Part shown: in pieces, positions 17,673 to 25,768 of the stretch | Layout of the letters: the number at the start of each line of letters is the position of its first letter | How positions within the stretch are numbered: the stretch's first letter is position 1 | Source of the DNA: Planctomycetota bacterium | GTDB lineage: Bacteria > Planctomycetota > UBA1135 > GCA-002686595 | DNA: 64,000 nucleotides | Direction: 5' to 3' | Assembly: GCA_012960475.1 (NCBI GenBank) | Contig: DUBE01000037.1 | Coordinates: 29,615-93,614, forward strand | Notes under the pieces: generated by a model | Databases searched by the model: none | Told to the model about the DNA's origin: nothing | The model's input: only the letters and a program-made list of their open reading frames with translations | Translations under genes and position numbers: made by a program

Positions 17673-17700
17673 TTGCGCTCCGGCCCCGGCCGGTTAGGAT
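17673..17700 (+). promoter_or_regulatory. Putative promoter of the trp operon
   Basis: TTGCGC at 17673-17678 and TAGGAT at 17695-17700 are separated by 16 bases. The -10 ends 7 bases before the leader-peptide ATG, so the transcript would begin almost at that codon. Confidence 0.45.
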
Positions 17701-17707
17701 TCGTTGA

Positions 17708-17830
17708 ATGGAACGCAAGATCCAAGGCCTTCAGGGGCGTATAACCGCTCCCAGCCGAACCAGTGCCCGATTGGGGCAGTGGTGGTGGTGCCCCTCGCCC
17801 GCGATGCAGCGGATGGGGTGCGAGATCTAG
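17708..17830 (+). CDS. trpL: trp leader peptide with three consecutive Trp codons
   Basis: A 40-residue frame from ATG at 17708 to TAG at 17828-17830 that contains Gln-Trp-Trp-Trp-Cys, with TGG TGG TGG at 17780-17788. Translation of these codons would sense charged tRNA-Trp. Their position relative to three alternative RNA stems fits transcription attenuation as in enteric bacteria. The peptide begins MERKIQGLQGRITAPS and is longer than enteric leaders (14 residues). A promoter-like -10 ends 7 bases before the ATG, so the mRNA may be leaderless. The gene frame of trpE stays open through this region in another phase, which I regard as incidental. Confidence 0.8.
   Translation: MERKIQGLQGRITAPSRTSARLGQWWWCPSPAMQRMGCEI
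17773..17794 (+). promoter_or_regulatory. trp attenuator hairpin 1:2 (Trp codons in loop)
   Basis: GGGGCA (17773-17778) pairs perfectly with TGCCCC (17789-17794), leaving a 10-base loop that holds the TGG codons. CGA at 17768-17770 can extend the stem with TCG at 17795-17797 across a two-base bulge, overlapping the antiterminator arm. A ribosome stalled on the Trp codons would open this stem. Confidence 0.7.
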
Positions 17831-17863
17831 GACCTTCGCCTTTTCCTGATGTTCATCGCGGGC
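17797..17863 (+). promoter_or_regulatory. trp antiterminator pairing 2:3
   Basis: GCCCGCGATG (17797-17806) is a perfect 10-base complement of CATCGCGGGC (17854-17863). Forming it uses the first six bases of the terminator stem at 17858-17863, so it excludes the terminator. It should form when the ribosome stalls at the Trp codons. Confidence 0.7.
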
Positions 17864-17897
17864 TCCCAGATCCTCTGGGGGCCCGCGCTTCTTTTTT
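17858..17897 (+). terminator. trp attenuator, Rho-independent terminator 3:4
   Basis: A 12-base stem, GCGGGCTCCCAG (17858-17869) with CTGGGGGCCCGC (17875-17886), has one T-G wobble and a five-base loop. It is followed by GCTTCTTTTTT, a run of T at 17892-17897. It lies 55 bases before the trpE GTG and would stop transcription when Trp is plentiful. Confidence 0.85.
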
Positions 17898-17952
17898 CCT
17901 ATCCTGCTGGCCTGCAAGAACAGCCCGTGCAAGACCATTCCCGAGACTCCGC

Positions 17953-19446
17953 GTGACTTCACCTCTTTCCCGATCCACCGATCAAGACGCCGATCAGTAC
18001 CAACTGGCCTGGTGGGTATTGCCCGCTGACCTTCTCACCCCGGTGCAGGCATTCCGAGCCCTGAGGGCCAGCGGCCACAAGGGCGCGCTGCTCGAATCCG
18101 TTGAGGGGGTGATGCGTCTGGCCCGCTATTCCTTCGTGGCCGTCAATCCTTGCGCGTCCCTGCGAGCACGTGCGGGAGAGGTGTCCGTCACCGAGGGTGG
18201 CAAGAGCGTCACCACTAAAGGCAGTGCATTGGAAGCCTTGCGCGCGGCTCTCAAGTCTCACGCGGTGCCCAAGGCGCCTCCGGGTCTGCCCCCTCTGGTG
18301 GGAGGCTGGCTTGGTTTCTTTGGCCATGAGTGGGTCACGGAGTTGGAGCCTCGTATCAAGCGACAGGAGAACGATCCATTTGGTGCGCCAGACGCCTGTT
18401 TTGATTTGTTCCGGGATGTGGTTGCCTTTGATCATGCGACCCAGCGGTTGTATCTGATCACCGCCTGTCCCCGGGGCGCTGCAGACCGTAGTGCAGCGGA
18501 GAAGAAACTCGAGGGGCTGGCCCAGGACCTCTCCACCGAGGCGGGGGATTTCAAAGGCTTCACCCTGCTGGACGATCAGACCGAGCGCACCACTGAAGCG
18601 GGTGTCTACATGGAAGCGGTGGAAACCCTGCGTCAGGAAATTGGCGCGGGGGAGGTCTTTCAGGCAGTCCTCAGTCAGGGCTTTTCCCGGCGCTTTGCGG
18701 GGGATTCTTTCACCCTCTATCGCGTGCTGCGCCTGGTGAATCCCGCGCCTCACATGTTCTATTGGTCCACGGATGACATCACCCTGATCGGTTCTTCTCC
18801 CGAGCGTTTGGTTTCCCTACGAGACGGAGTTTGCCAGGCCGTGCCCATCGCGGGCACCCGTCCACGCGGCAAAGACAAGGCGCAGGATGACCTCTTGGGC
18901 GTGGAACTCTCGACTGATCCCAAGGAACGCGCAGAGCACGATATGCTGGTTGATCTGGCGCGCAATGATCTGGGCCGGGTGGCTCGGGTGGGCAGTGTGC
19001 AGGTGCGCGAACACGCCGTGCTGGAAAAATTTCCCCGCGTGCAGCACCTGGTCAGTCGCGTGGAGTCCCGCCTCGCTGCTGGGCGAGACGCCTTGGATCT
19101 GGCCGCTGCCTGCTTTCCCGCGGGAACGGTCTCAGGAGCGCCCAAGGTGCGCGCCTTGGAATTGGTCACTGCCTTGGAGGGCCGTTGCCGCGGACCCTAC
19201 GCGGGGGCTTTCGGCTACTTTGATGGCTCCGGATCGGCGGAGTTGGCCATCACCATCCGGACTCTGGTAGTGCAAGCGGACCGCGTCCATTGGCAGGCGG
19301 GGGCGGGCATCGTTTGGGAGTCGAACCCTGAGCTGGAGCACGCGGAAACCTTGCACAAGGCACAAGCCCTGGCAGAGACCGTGACAATGGCCGCCGAGCC
19401 CGCTTTTCAACCCCGGGGCGGCAATCCGGTGGGGGCTCAGTCATGA
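17953..19446 (+). CDS. trpE: Anthranilate synthase component I
   Basis: Converts chorismate to anthranilate with ammonia supplied by TrpG, the first committed step of tryptophan synthesis. The product has 497 residues. The N-terminal part holds ALLESVEG, matching the LLES motif that binds feedback Trp. The chorismate-binding half has GAGEVFQAVLSQ, SPERLVS, GTRPRGKD, ERAEHDMLVDLARNDLGRV and GTVSGAPKVRALE. The frame is open to 17704, but that extension covers the attenuator, so the GTG at 17953 is chosen. It is the first structural gene of a nine-gene operon and overlaps trpG by four bases (ATGA). Confidence 0.96.
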   Translation: MTSPLSRSTDQDADQYQLAWWVLPADLLTPVQAFRALRASGHKGALLESVEGVMRLARYSFVAVNPCASLRARAGEVSVTEGGKSVTTKGSALEALRAALKSHAVPKAPPGLPPLVGGWLGFFGHEWVTELEPRIKRQENDPFGAPDACFDLFRDVVAFDHATQRLYLITACPRGAADRSAAEKKLEGLAQDLSTEAGDFKGFTLLDDQTERTTEAGVYMEAVETLRQEIGAGEVFQAVLSQGFSRRFAGDSFTLYRVLRLVNPAPHMFYWSTDDITLIGSSPERLVSLRDGVCQAVPIAGTRPRGKDKAQDDLLGVELSTDPKERAEHDMLVDLARNDLGRVARVGSVQVREHAVLEKFPRVQHLVSRVESRLAAGRDALDLAAACFPAGTVSGAPKVRALELVTALEGRCRGPYAGAFGYFDGSGSAELAITIRTLVVQADRVHWQAGAGIVWESNPELEHAETLHKAQALAETVTMAAEPAFQPRGGNPVGAQS

Positions 19447-20048
19447 TTCTCTTGATCGACAACTACGATTCCTTCACCTACAACCTGGTGCAGGTCCTGG
19501 CGGCTTTGGGTGCCGAGGTTGTGGTGCGGCGTAACGATGCCTTGACATGCGAACAGGCTTTGAACCTGGGAGCTTCGGCGCTGGTGATTTCTCCGGGACC
19601 GGGTCGGCCCAAGGACGCGGGCATAACGCTGGAATTGCTCGCTGCCCTGGATTGCAGCATACCGGTGCTGGGGGTTTGTCTTGGACACCAGGCACTTGTG
19701 GAGCAGGCTGGCGGAAAGTTGCTGGTGGATCCCTCGCCGGTGCATGGCAAGGCGAGTTTGGTGCACCACGCCAAGGGGCCCTTGTTTCGCGGTATTCAGA
19801 GTCCCTTTCCCTGTGCGCGCTATCACTCCTTGGTGGCCGAACGGGCCAGCCTGCCGGAGCACCTGAATCTGATCGCTTGGACCGAGGAGGGGCATGTGAT
19901 GGCAGTGCAAGACACCCGCGGCCCGCGCTTTGGAGTGCAGTTCCATCCCGAGTCGATTCTGACTCCCTTGGGCACCCGCATCCTGGCGAACTTCTTGGCC
20001 GCTGCGGGAGAACCCGTGGCCACGCGCAGTCCAGGGAGCAGCCTGTGA
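19443..20048 (+). CDS. trpG: Anthranilate synthase component II (glutamine amidotransferase)
   Basis: Class I glutamine amidotransferase that feeds ammonia to TrpE, 201 residues. It starts LLIDNYDSFTYNLVQ. The nucleophile Cys is in GVCLGHQAL, and the His-Glu pair is in QFHPESIL. The ATG sits in an ATGA overlap with trpE, and the stop overlaps the trpD GTG, so synthesis of the two subunits is coupled. A separate homologue at 38.6-39.3 kb is better placed as PabA, leaving this copy for tryptophan synthesis. Confidence 0.95.
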   Translation: MILLIDNYDSFTYNLVQVLAALGAEVVVRRNDALTCEQALNLGASALVISPGPGRPKDAGITLELLAALDCSIPVLGVCLGHQALVEQAGGKLLVDPSPVHGKASLVHHAKGPLFRGIQSPFPCARYHSLVAERASLPEHLNLIAWTEEGHVMAVQDTRGPRFGVQFHPESILTPLGTRILANFLAAAGEPVATRSPGSSL

Positions 20049-21061
20049 ACACGCGCGAGGCACTGGCCGCTGTGCAGGGGGGCGCGAAGCTAAGCAGTGC
20101 GGAGTGCGAAGAGATCTTCGGGGAGGTCCTGGGTGGCAAAGCAGATGCCCTGGTCCTGGCTGCGCTGCTGTCCAGTCTGGCTCAACGGCGGGAGACCCGG
20201 GATGAATTGCTCGGGGCCGTGCGCGCATTGCGTGGCAGCATGTTGCCCTTCGAGCATTCCTACCCAGATGCCATCGACACCTGTGGCACTGGTGGCGATG
20301 GGCTCGGCACCTTCAACCTATCCACCGCAGCTGCCCTGGTGGCCGCCGCCGCGGGAGCCCAGGTGGTCAAGCACGGCAACCGAGCCGCTTCTTCCAAGTC
20401 CGGATCCGCGGACCTGTTGGAGGCACTCGGGGTTTGCATTGAGTTGACCCCGGAACAGGCTCGGGAAGTGCTGGAGCAGGTGGGTATCACCTACCTGCAC
20501 GCGCCCCTCTATCATCCGGCTATGCGTCATGCGGGACCTGTGCGCAGGGCCCTGGGGATTCGCACGATCTTCAATTCCCTCGGCCCCCTCGCAAACCCCG
20601 GTGGTGTGCGTCGGCAGCTGGTGGGGGTTTCAGATGGATCCCGGGTTGAGGAGGTGGCATCGATTCTGGAGTCCCTGGGCCATGAGCGCGCGCTGGTGGT
20701 TCATGGGGGCGGCGGTGCGGATGAGTTGACCTTGGACGGGCCCAACATGGTGCGTTGTGTGGGCTCCTTGAAGTCCTTTGAGGCGCAAGGAGTGAAGCTG
20801 GGTCTGGACGCGGCGCCGGTCTCCGCCTTGGCGGGGGGTGATGCGCAGCACAATGCGGGCATCTTGCAGCGCCTGCTGGTTGGTGACGGTGGGCCCCTGC
20901 GGGATGCACTGCTTTACAATGTGTCGGCGGCTCTTGTGCTGGCAGAAAAAGCCGCGAGTGCCGAAGAGGGTTTGCAACTGGCCGCCGAGGCCCTGGATTC
21001 GGGCGCAGCCAAGGATCGCTTGGAACAGTGGGTGCAACTTTCCCAGGCGGTAAGCGCGTGA
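20045..21061 (+). CDS. trpD: Anthranilate phosphoribosyltransferase
   Basis: Joins anthranilate to PRPP, the second step of the pathway. The product has 338 residues, the usual length. The PRPP site GTGGDGLGTFNLST, the anthranilate-side KHGNRAASSKSGSAD and the metal-binding DELTLDGP are all visible. GTG start in a GTGA overlap with trpG. The frame is open a further 500 bases upstream, but that part overlaps trpG in another phase and is not coding. The stop overlaps the trpC start. Confidence 0.95.
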   Translation: MNTREALAAVQGGAKLSSAECEEIFGEVLGGKADALVLAALLSSLAQRRETRDELLGAVRALRGSMLPFEHSYPDAIDTCGTGGDGLGTFNLSTAAALVAAAAGAQVVKHGNRAASSKSGSADLLEALGVCIELTPEQAREVLEQVGITYLHAPLYHPAMRHAGPVRRALGIRTIFNSLGPLANPGGVRRQLVGVSDGSRVEEVASILESLGHERALVVHGGGGADELTLDGPNMVRCVGSLKSFEAQGVKLGLDAAPVSALAGGDAQHNAGILQRLLVGDGGPLRDALLYNVSAALVLAEKAASAEEGLQLAAEALDSGAAKDRLEQWVQLSQAVSA

Positions 21062-21864
21062 GCTTGCCCGCTGGAGTACGGCTGACCGGCACACGGCTGG
21101 ATCCGATCCTGCAATCGGTTGCGGTCAGGGCTGGTGAGCGCCAGCCGGTGGAGAAGATCGACGCCGCAGGTTCTCTTGAGTTGTTTCGCACTGCCCTTGG
21201 CGCTCCCGGCCTGTCACTGATCGCTGAGTGCAAACGCCGGGCTCCCTCGGTGGGGCAGCTTTCCAAAGAGGTCGATCTTGCCTGGCGGGCCCAGGCCTAT
21301 GCCCGCGGAGGCGCCGCGGCCCTTTCGATCCTGACCGAGGAAGAGCATTTTGGGGGCCATCCCCGGGATCTTGCCGCCGTGCAATCAGCAGGGTTGCCTC
21401 GCCTGCGCAAGGACTTCTTGATCTCCACTCAGATGGTGCTCGAAAGCGTGCCCATGGGAGCGGATGGGGTGCTCTTGATCTGCGCTTGCTTGGAGGACGC
21501 CCTGCTCGAAGAACTGGCCGTATGCGCCAGGGAGCAGGGGCTCTTTACCTTGGTGGAGATCCACGACGAAGCGGAATTAGAACGGGCAGCACGACTTGAC
21601 TGTGCGTCCATTGGCATTGGCGCCATCGGAGTCAACGCCCGTGACCTGCGGGATTTTTCGATTGACCTGGCAACGGTTGAGCGCATCGTGCCCCTCATTC
21701 CCGAGGGTGTCTTGTCAGTGGCGGAGTCTGGCTTGTATGGTCCGGAAGACCTCTTGCGTGTGCGCGCAGCAGGTGCGGATGCGGCTTTGGTGGGCACGGC
21801 TCTCATGCGCTCGGAAGACCCCGAAGCGACTCTGCGAAATTGGAGTGAGGCGATAGAGGCATGA
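21058..21864 (+). CDS. trpC: Indole-3-glycerol phosphate synthase
   Basis: Closes the indole ring from carboxyphenylamino-deoxyribulose phosphate, 268 residues. TIM-barrel landmarks are LIAECKRRAPSVGQL (catalytic Lys), ALSILTEEEHFGG, LRKDFLISTQM (second Lys), IGVNARDLRDF and VAESGLYG (phosphate site). The GTG start is in a GTGA overlap with trpD, and the stop is in an ATGA overlap with trpF. It is not fused to TrpF, unlike in E. coli. Confidence 0.95.
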   Translation: MSLPAGVRLTGTRLDPILQSVAVRAGERQPVEKIDAAGSLELFRTALGAPGLSLIAECKRRAPSVGQLSKEVDLAWRAQAYARGGAAALSILTEEEHFGGHPRDLAAVQSAGLPRLRKDFLISTQMVLESVPMGADGVLLICACLEDALLEELAVCAREQGLFTLVEIHDEAELERAARLDCASIGIGAIGVNARDLRDFSIDLATVERIVPLIPEGVLSVAESGLYGPEDLLRVRAAGADAALVGTALMRSEDPEATLRNWSEAIEA

Positions 21865-22499
21865 AGCCGGGCACGGTCAAGATCTGTGGGCTGACTCGGG
21901 TTGAGGATGTGCACGGCGCGGTTGGGGCGGGAGCGGATCTCCTTGGCTTTGTGCACCACGAGGATTCTCCCCGCCATGTTTCTCTTCAAGATCTCACGTC
22001 TCTGGTGGCGGCCGTTCCCGCGAACAAATCCAGTGTGTTGGTGGTGGTGAACGGTGACCCCGATGATCTTGGTTCCTTGATGAAGACGAGTGGTGCGGAC
22101 CTGTTGCAGTTGTGCGGAGATCAGGATCCCGAGGATTTTGAGTCCTTTGGCTTTCCGATCCTGCGGCGCATAGGCGTGCAGAAGGGAGCTTTGGTGGATC
22201 TGGTCCGCTGGTTCAGCGCGGCGCAGGCATTCGTGCTCGATCATCCATCTTCCGCCGGGGGCAGCGGGCTCTTGGTTGATTCTGTCCTGGCTGCCGAACT
22301 TGCTGCCGCGGGGCCATGTCTTCTGGCCGGGGGACTGGGCCCGGAGAGTGTTGCTACCAGCATCCGCGCGGTCAAACCCCTGGGTGTGGATGCTTCCTCC
22401 CGATTGGAACGCGCTCCCGGAAAAAAGGATCCCCAGCGCATGACTGATTTTGCGGATCGGGCTCGCCAGGCCTTTGCCCTGCAGGAGACCCAGCCATGA
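21861..22499 (+). CDS. trpF: Phosphoribosylanthranilate isomerase
   Basis: Amadori rearrangement step of tryptophan synthesis, 212 residues, a stand-alone TIM barrel. The start motif [12 protein letters not shown] holds the general-base Cys. [11 protein letters not shown] and [17 protein letters not shown] carry the acid Asp and the phosphate-binding end. Start and stop both lie in ATGA overlaps with trpC and trpB. Confidence 0.94.
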   Translation: MKPGTVKICGLTRVEDVHGAVGAGADLLGFVHHEDSPRHVSLQDLTSLVAAVPANKSSVLVVVNGDPDDLGSLMKTSGADLLQLCGDQDPEDFESFGFPILRRIGVQKGALVDLVRWFSAAQAFVLDHPSSAGGSGLLVDSVLAAELAAAGPCLLAGGLGPESVATSIRAVKPLGVDASSRLERAPGKKDPQRMTDFADRARQAFALQETQP

Positions 22500-23680
22500 G
22501 TTCCTTCCAACTCCCCACGCACTTTGGGCGTTTCGGCGGCTGCTATGCCCCTGAGACCTTGATGCCCGCTCTCCTGGAATTGGAAGCCGCCTTCATCGAA
22601 GCCCAAGCGGACCCGGGGTTCACAAGCGAACTTGCGCGCCTGGCCCGGGACTTTGGTGGGCGACCTACACCCTTGTTTCAGGCCCAGCGTCTGAGCAACG
22701 AGTGGGGCGTGGACCTCTGGCTCAAGCGCGAGGATCTTCTGCATACGGGAGCCCACAAGCTGAACAACGCCATGGGCCAGGCGCTCTTGGCCCAGCGCAT
22801 GGGCAAGAAGCGTATTCTTGCAGAGACCGGCGCGGGACAACACGGGGTTGCCAGCGCCACCGTGTGTGCCCTGCTTGGTTTGGAATGCGTTGTCTACATG
22901 GGGGAGGTGGACATCGAAAGACAGCGGCCTAATGTGGAGCGTATGCGCTTGCTGGGCGCGCGAGTTGAGTCCGTGGCTAGCGGTCAGCGCACCCTCAAGG
23001 ACGCGGTGAACGAAGCCTTGCGCGCTTGGGTTTCCGATCCCGATGCGCACTACCTGTTGGGTTCGGCACTTGGCCCTCACCCCTTTCCCACCATCGTGGC
23101 CGCGTTTCATTCGGTGATCGGCGAAGAGGCCAAGCGCCAGTTCCTGGAGCAGAGCGGGATGGAACTGCCGGATCTCGCGTTGGCTTGCGTGGGGGGCGGA
23201 TCCAATGCGATTGGTCTTTTTCGCGCCTTCTTGCCCCACCAACAGGTGGCTCTCATAGGAGTCGAAGCAGGAGGCCGCGGTTCCCAGCCGGGAGAACACG
23301 CGGCGCGTTGGCTGGGGGGGCGTGAGGGAGTCTTGCATGGCTGCCGCACATTGGTGCTTTCAGATGAACACGGTCAGATTCAAGGCACACACTCCATCAG
23401 CGCCGGTTTGGATTACCCCGCGGTGGGGCCTGAGCATGCGGATCTTTCCGATCAGGGGCGTGCGCGCTACGAGGTCGCCGGAGATGCGGAAGCCCTGGCA
23501 GGATTCCAGGCGCTCGGACGATTCGAAGGGATTCTGCCCGCTCTGGAGTCCTCCCATGCCCTGGGTTGGCTCATGACCCATCAGGGTGACTGGCAGGGCA
23601 AACGGGTTGTACTCGGTCTTTCGGGCCGAGGCGATAAGGACCTGGTCACCGTCTTGCCCCTGCTGGGGGATGAGGCGTGA
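22496..23680 (+). CDS. trpB: Tryptophan synthase beta chain
   Basis: PLP enzyme joining indole and serine, 394 residues, the TrpB1 type that pairs with TrpA. It begins [20 protein letters not shown]. The PLP Lys is in [12 protein letters not shown], the phosphate-binding loop is [10 protein letters not shown], and the COMM/ligand-binding part includes [12 protein letters not shown]. Coupled by ATGA to trpF and by GTGA to trpA, which fits stoichiometric synthesis of the alpha2beta2 complex. Confidence 0.96.
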   Translation: MSSFQLPTHFGRFGGCYAPETLMPALLELEAAFIEAQADPGFTSELARLARDFGGRPTPLFQAQRLSNEWGVDLWLKREDLLHTGAHKLNNAMGQALLAQRMGKKRILAETGAGQHGVASATVCALLGLECVVYMGEVDIERQRPNVERMRLLGARVESVASGQRTLKDAVNEALRAWVSDPDAHYLLGSALGPHPFPTIVAAFHSVIGEEAKRQFLEQSGMELPDLALACVGGGSNAIGLFRAFLPHQQVALIGVEAGGRGSQPGEHAARWLGGREGVLHGCRTLVLSDEHGQIQGTHSISAGLDYPAVGPEHADLSDQGRARYEVAGDAEALAGFQALGRFEGILPALESSHALGWLMTHQGDWQGKRVVLGLSGRGDKDLVTVLPLLGDEA

Positions 23681-24492
23681 GCGCTTTCTTGCAAGCTGCC
23701 ATTCGGGTGGGGCGCGAGGGTGCCTGTCCCGCAATTGCGCCCTATCTGACCGCCGGGGACGGGGGCTTTGAGCGCAGCCTGGCGGTGATGCACGCAATCG
23801 AAAAGGCGGGCGCCGTGTGTTTGGAGTTGGGCTTGCCTTTCTCCGATCCTCTGGCAGACGGACCGATCTTGCAGGCCGCGGCCCAGCGCAGTCTGGCTGA
23901 GGGTATGACCCCGGTCCGAACCCTTGAGTTGATTCGTACCTACCGCGAGGAGGGCGGGCTCATGGCGGTGCTGTTGTTCAGTTACATCAATCCCCTTCTG
24001 GTGGGCCTCGGTGGCCTTGGGGCCAGCGCGGAACGATTGGCCGAGGCGGGGGGCGACGGTTTCGTGGTGCCCGACCTGCCCCCGGAGTTGGCCCAAGAAC
24101 TGCAGGACCCCTGCGCGGAGCTTGACCTTGGCACGGTGTTCTTTGCCACTCCGCGCTCGTCGCCGGCGCGGATTCGTGCCGCTGCCGAAGCCTCCACCGG
24201 CTTCTTGTACTGCGTGGGGCGCACGGGAGTCACGGGCCAGCGCACTTGTTTTGACGCAGAGGTCCTTGGTTGGCTCGACCAGGTCCGTGCTCTGGCAGGT
24301 TCTACTCCCTTGACCGTGGGCTTTGGCGTGGCCGAGCCCGCGGATATTTCAGCCTTGGCGGGCCATACGGACTTGGCTATCTCGGGCAGCGCCCTGGTGC
24401 AACTCTTGCACCGCACCGGGGGTTCTCCCCAGGATGGGGCTCAGGCGGCCCATGACTTTGTCGCGGCCCTTTGCCGGGCCCAACCGAAATAG
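23677..24492 (+). CDS. trpA: Tryptophan synthase alpha chain
   Basis: Cleaves indole-glycerol phosphate to indole, which is channelled to TrpB. The product has 271 residues. The catalytic Glu and Asp are in [15 protein letters not shown], and the barrel loops include [18 protein letters not shown] and [12 protein letters not shown]. The GTG start overlaps the trpB stop. Eight bases separate its stop from the next gene, the only gap among the coupled genes of this operon. Confidence 0.95.
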   Translation: MSAFLQAAIRVGREGACPAIAPYLTAGDGGFERSLAVMHAIEKAGAVCLELGLPFSDPLADGPILQAAAQRSLAEGMTPVRTLELIRTYREEGGLMAVLLFSYINPLLVGLGGLGASAERLAEAGGDGFVVPDLPPELAQELQDPCAELDLGTVFFATPRSSPARIRAAAEASTGFLYCVGRTGVTGQRTCFDAEVLGWLDQVRALAGSTPLTVGFGVAEPADISALAGHTDLAISGSALVQLLHRTGGSPQDGAQAAHDFVAALCRAQPK

Positions 24493-24500
24493 GAAAACCC

Positions 24501-24722
24501 ATGCAACCTCAAACCAGAAACCACCTGGCCTTTCTCGATCGCGCTCTGTTGAACCTGTTGGAGGAACGGGCGCGATTGCTGGCAGACGAAGCCCTGGAAG
24601 TCCCCGCAAACCTGGAGGATCTGCTGCTGCGGGCCAGCGGAGACTTTTCCCCGCATGCTCTCTCAAGCGTCTTCGAGGCGATTCAAGCGGGCTGTCGGGC
24701 AAACAGTGGGGGGGCGCGATGA
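24501..24722 (+). CDS. Chorismate-mutase-like (AroQ fold) small protein
   Basis: A 73-residue, probably all-helical protein. The first helix LDRALLNLLEERARLLADE matches the AroQ helix-1 pattern, and the C-terminal ALSSVFEAIQAGCRA matches the last AroQ helix. The linking middle is short and lacks the Lys expected for catalysis, so I doubt it is an active mutase. It lies directly before DAHP synthase (ATGA overlap). In several bacteria an AroQ module next to or fused with DAHP synthase serves as a regulatory partner. Such a regulatory role is my inference. RBS-like AGGAAAACCC precedes the ATG. Confidence 0.6.
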   Translation: MQPQTRNHLAFLDRALLNLLEERARLLADEALEVPANLEDLLLRASGDFSPHALSSVFEAIQAGCRANSGGAR

Positions 24723-25768
24723 TCCTGCGCCTCTGGCCCGGTACATCGGAAGCTCGGGCGGCTGCGATTTCGGAGATGCTCGAAGTCGAAGGCGTGCGTA
24801 CCTCGCGCAGTCCTGAACTCAACCGGCCAATCATCGCTACCCTGGACAAGGTGGATGCAAGCCTCGTCAGGCGCATCGAAGAGTTGGCCGAGCTGGAGTC
24901 CATTGTGCATCCCGAGGGCGAGTGGCGCCGCGTGGATCGTAGTTTCCGGGACGGACCCTCGGTAATCAGCTTGGGGGGCGTGCCTGTGGGTGGCGGGAGC
25001 GTGGTGGTCATAGCGGGACCTTGCTCTGTGGAAAACGCCAAGCAATTGGACGAAGCGGCGCGTTGTGCCCAACGGGCGGGGGCTCATGTTCTACGGGGCG
25101 GGGCCTTCAAGCCGCGCACATCGCCCTACGCCTTCCAAGGGCTCGGGCGCGAGGGCCTGTTCCTCCTCAGGGAAGCTGGCCTGCGCTTTGGCATGCCAAT
25201 TATCAGCGAGATCATGGACGCGGGGCACCTGTCTGCATTTCTTGATCACGATGTGGACTGCCTGCAGATCGGTGCACGCAACATGCAGAACTTCACTCTG
25301 CTCAAGACCGTGGCCACTGCCCGGCGGCCGGTCTTGCTCAAGCGTGGTCTCTCCGCGACCATCAAGGAGTGGTTGCAGTCTGCGGAGTACCTCGCGGCCC
25401 ACGGTTGCGATGATGTAATTTTGTGCGAGCGCGGCATCCGTACCTTCGAGCCCGCCACGCGCAATACTCTGGACCTGACCGTTTTGCCTCTGCTGCAACA
25501 ATGGTCACACCTGCCGATCATGGTGGATCCCAGCCATGCGGCGGGTATTCCCGGATTGATCCCGCCCTTGGCCCGGGCTGCCCTGGCTGCTGGCGCGGAT
25601 GGTCTGGCGGTGGAGGTGCACGCGAGCCCTGAAGACGCCAAGAGCGATGGAGGTCAGGCTCTCTTGCCGGGTGAACTCGCCGGCCTGGTGGCGGACGCCA
25701 GGGTCTACGCAGCGGTGGGGGGGCGGCACCTGGCCGAGCAACTGGTGCAGCCTGCGCAGCAGTCCTAG
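24719..25768 (+). CDS. aroF: 3-deoxy-7-phosphoheptulonate (DAHP) synthase, type I-beta
   Basis: First step of the shikimate pathway, joining PEP and erythrose 4-phosphate. The product has 349 residues. Residues 1-70 form a ferredoxin-like/ACT-type regulatory domain as in Thermotoga-type enzymes. The barrel follows with VVIAGPCSVEN, RGGAFKPRTSPYAFQG, QIGARNMQNF, LLKRGLSATIKEW, CERGIRTFE and VDPSHAAG (metal and substrate sites). The ATG overlaps the mutase-like gene. Its TAG overlaps the convergent M48 gene's TAG in a shared CTAG. Placement under the trp attenuator suggests this isozyme serves tryptophan supply. The symbol is a family name. Confidence 0.93.
   Translation: MILRLWPGTSEARAAAISEMLEVEGVRTSRSPELNRPIIATLDKVDASLVRRIEELAELESIVHPEGEWRRVDRSFRDGPSVISLGGVPVGGGSVVVIAGPCSVENAKQLDEAARCAQRAGAHVLRGGAFKPRTSPYAFQGLGREGLFLLREAGLRFGMPIISEIMDAGHLSAFLDHDVDCLQIGARNMQNFTLLKTVATARRPVLLKRGLSATIKEWLQSAEYLAAHGCDDVILCERGIRTFEPATRNTLDLTVLPLLQQWSHLPIMVDPSHAAGIPGLIPPLARAALAAGADGLAVEVHASPEDAKSDGGQALLPGELAGLVADARVYAAVGGRHLAEQLVQPAQQS

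Noticed and set aside
17704..17952. TrpE with an 83-residue N-terminal extension
   Set aside because: The region carries the attenuator and leader peptide, and the extension has no TrpE-like residues.
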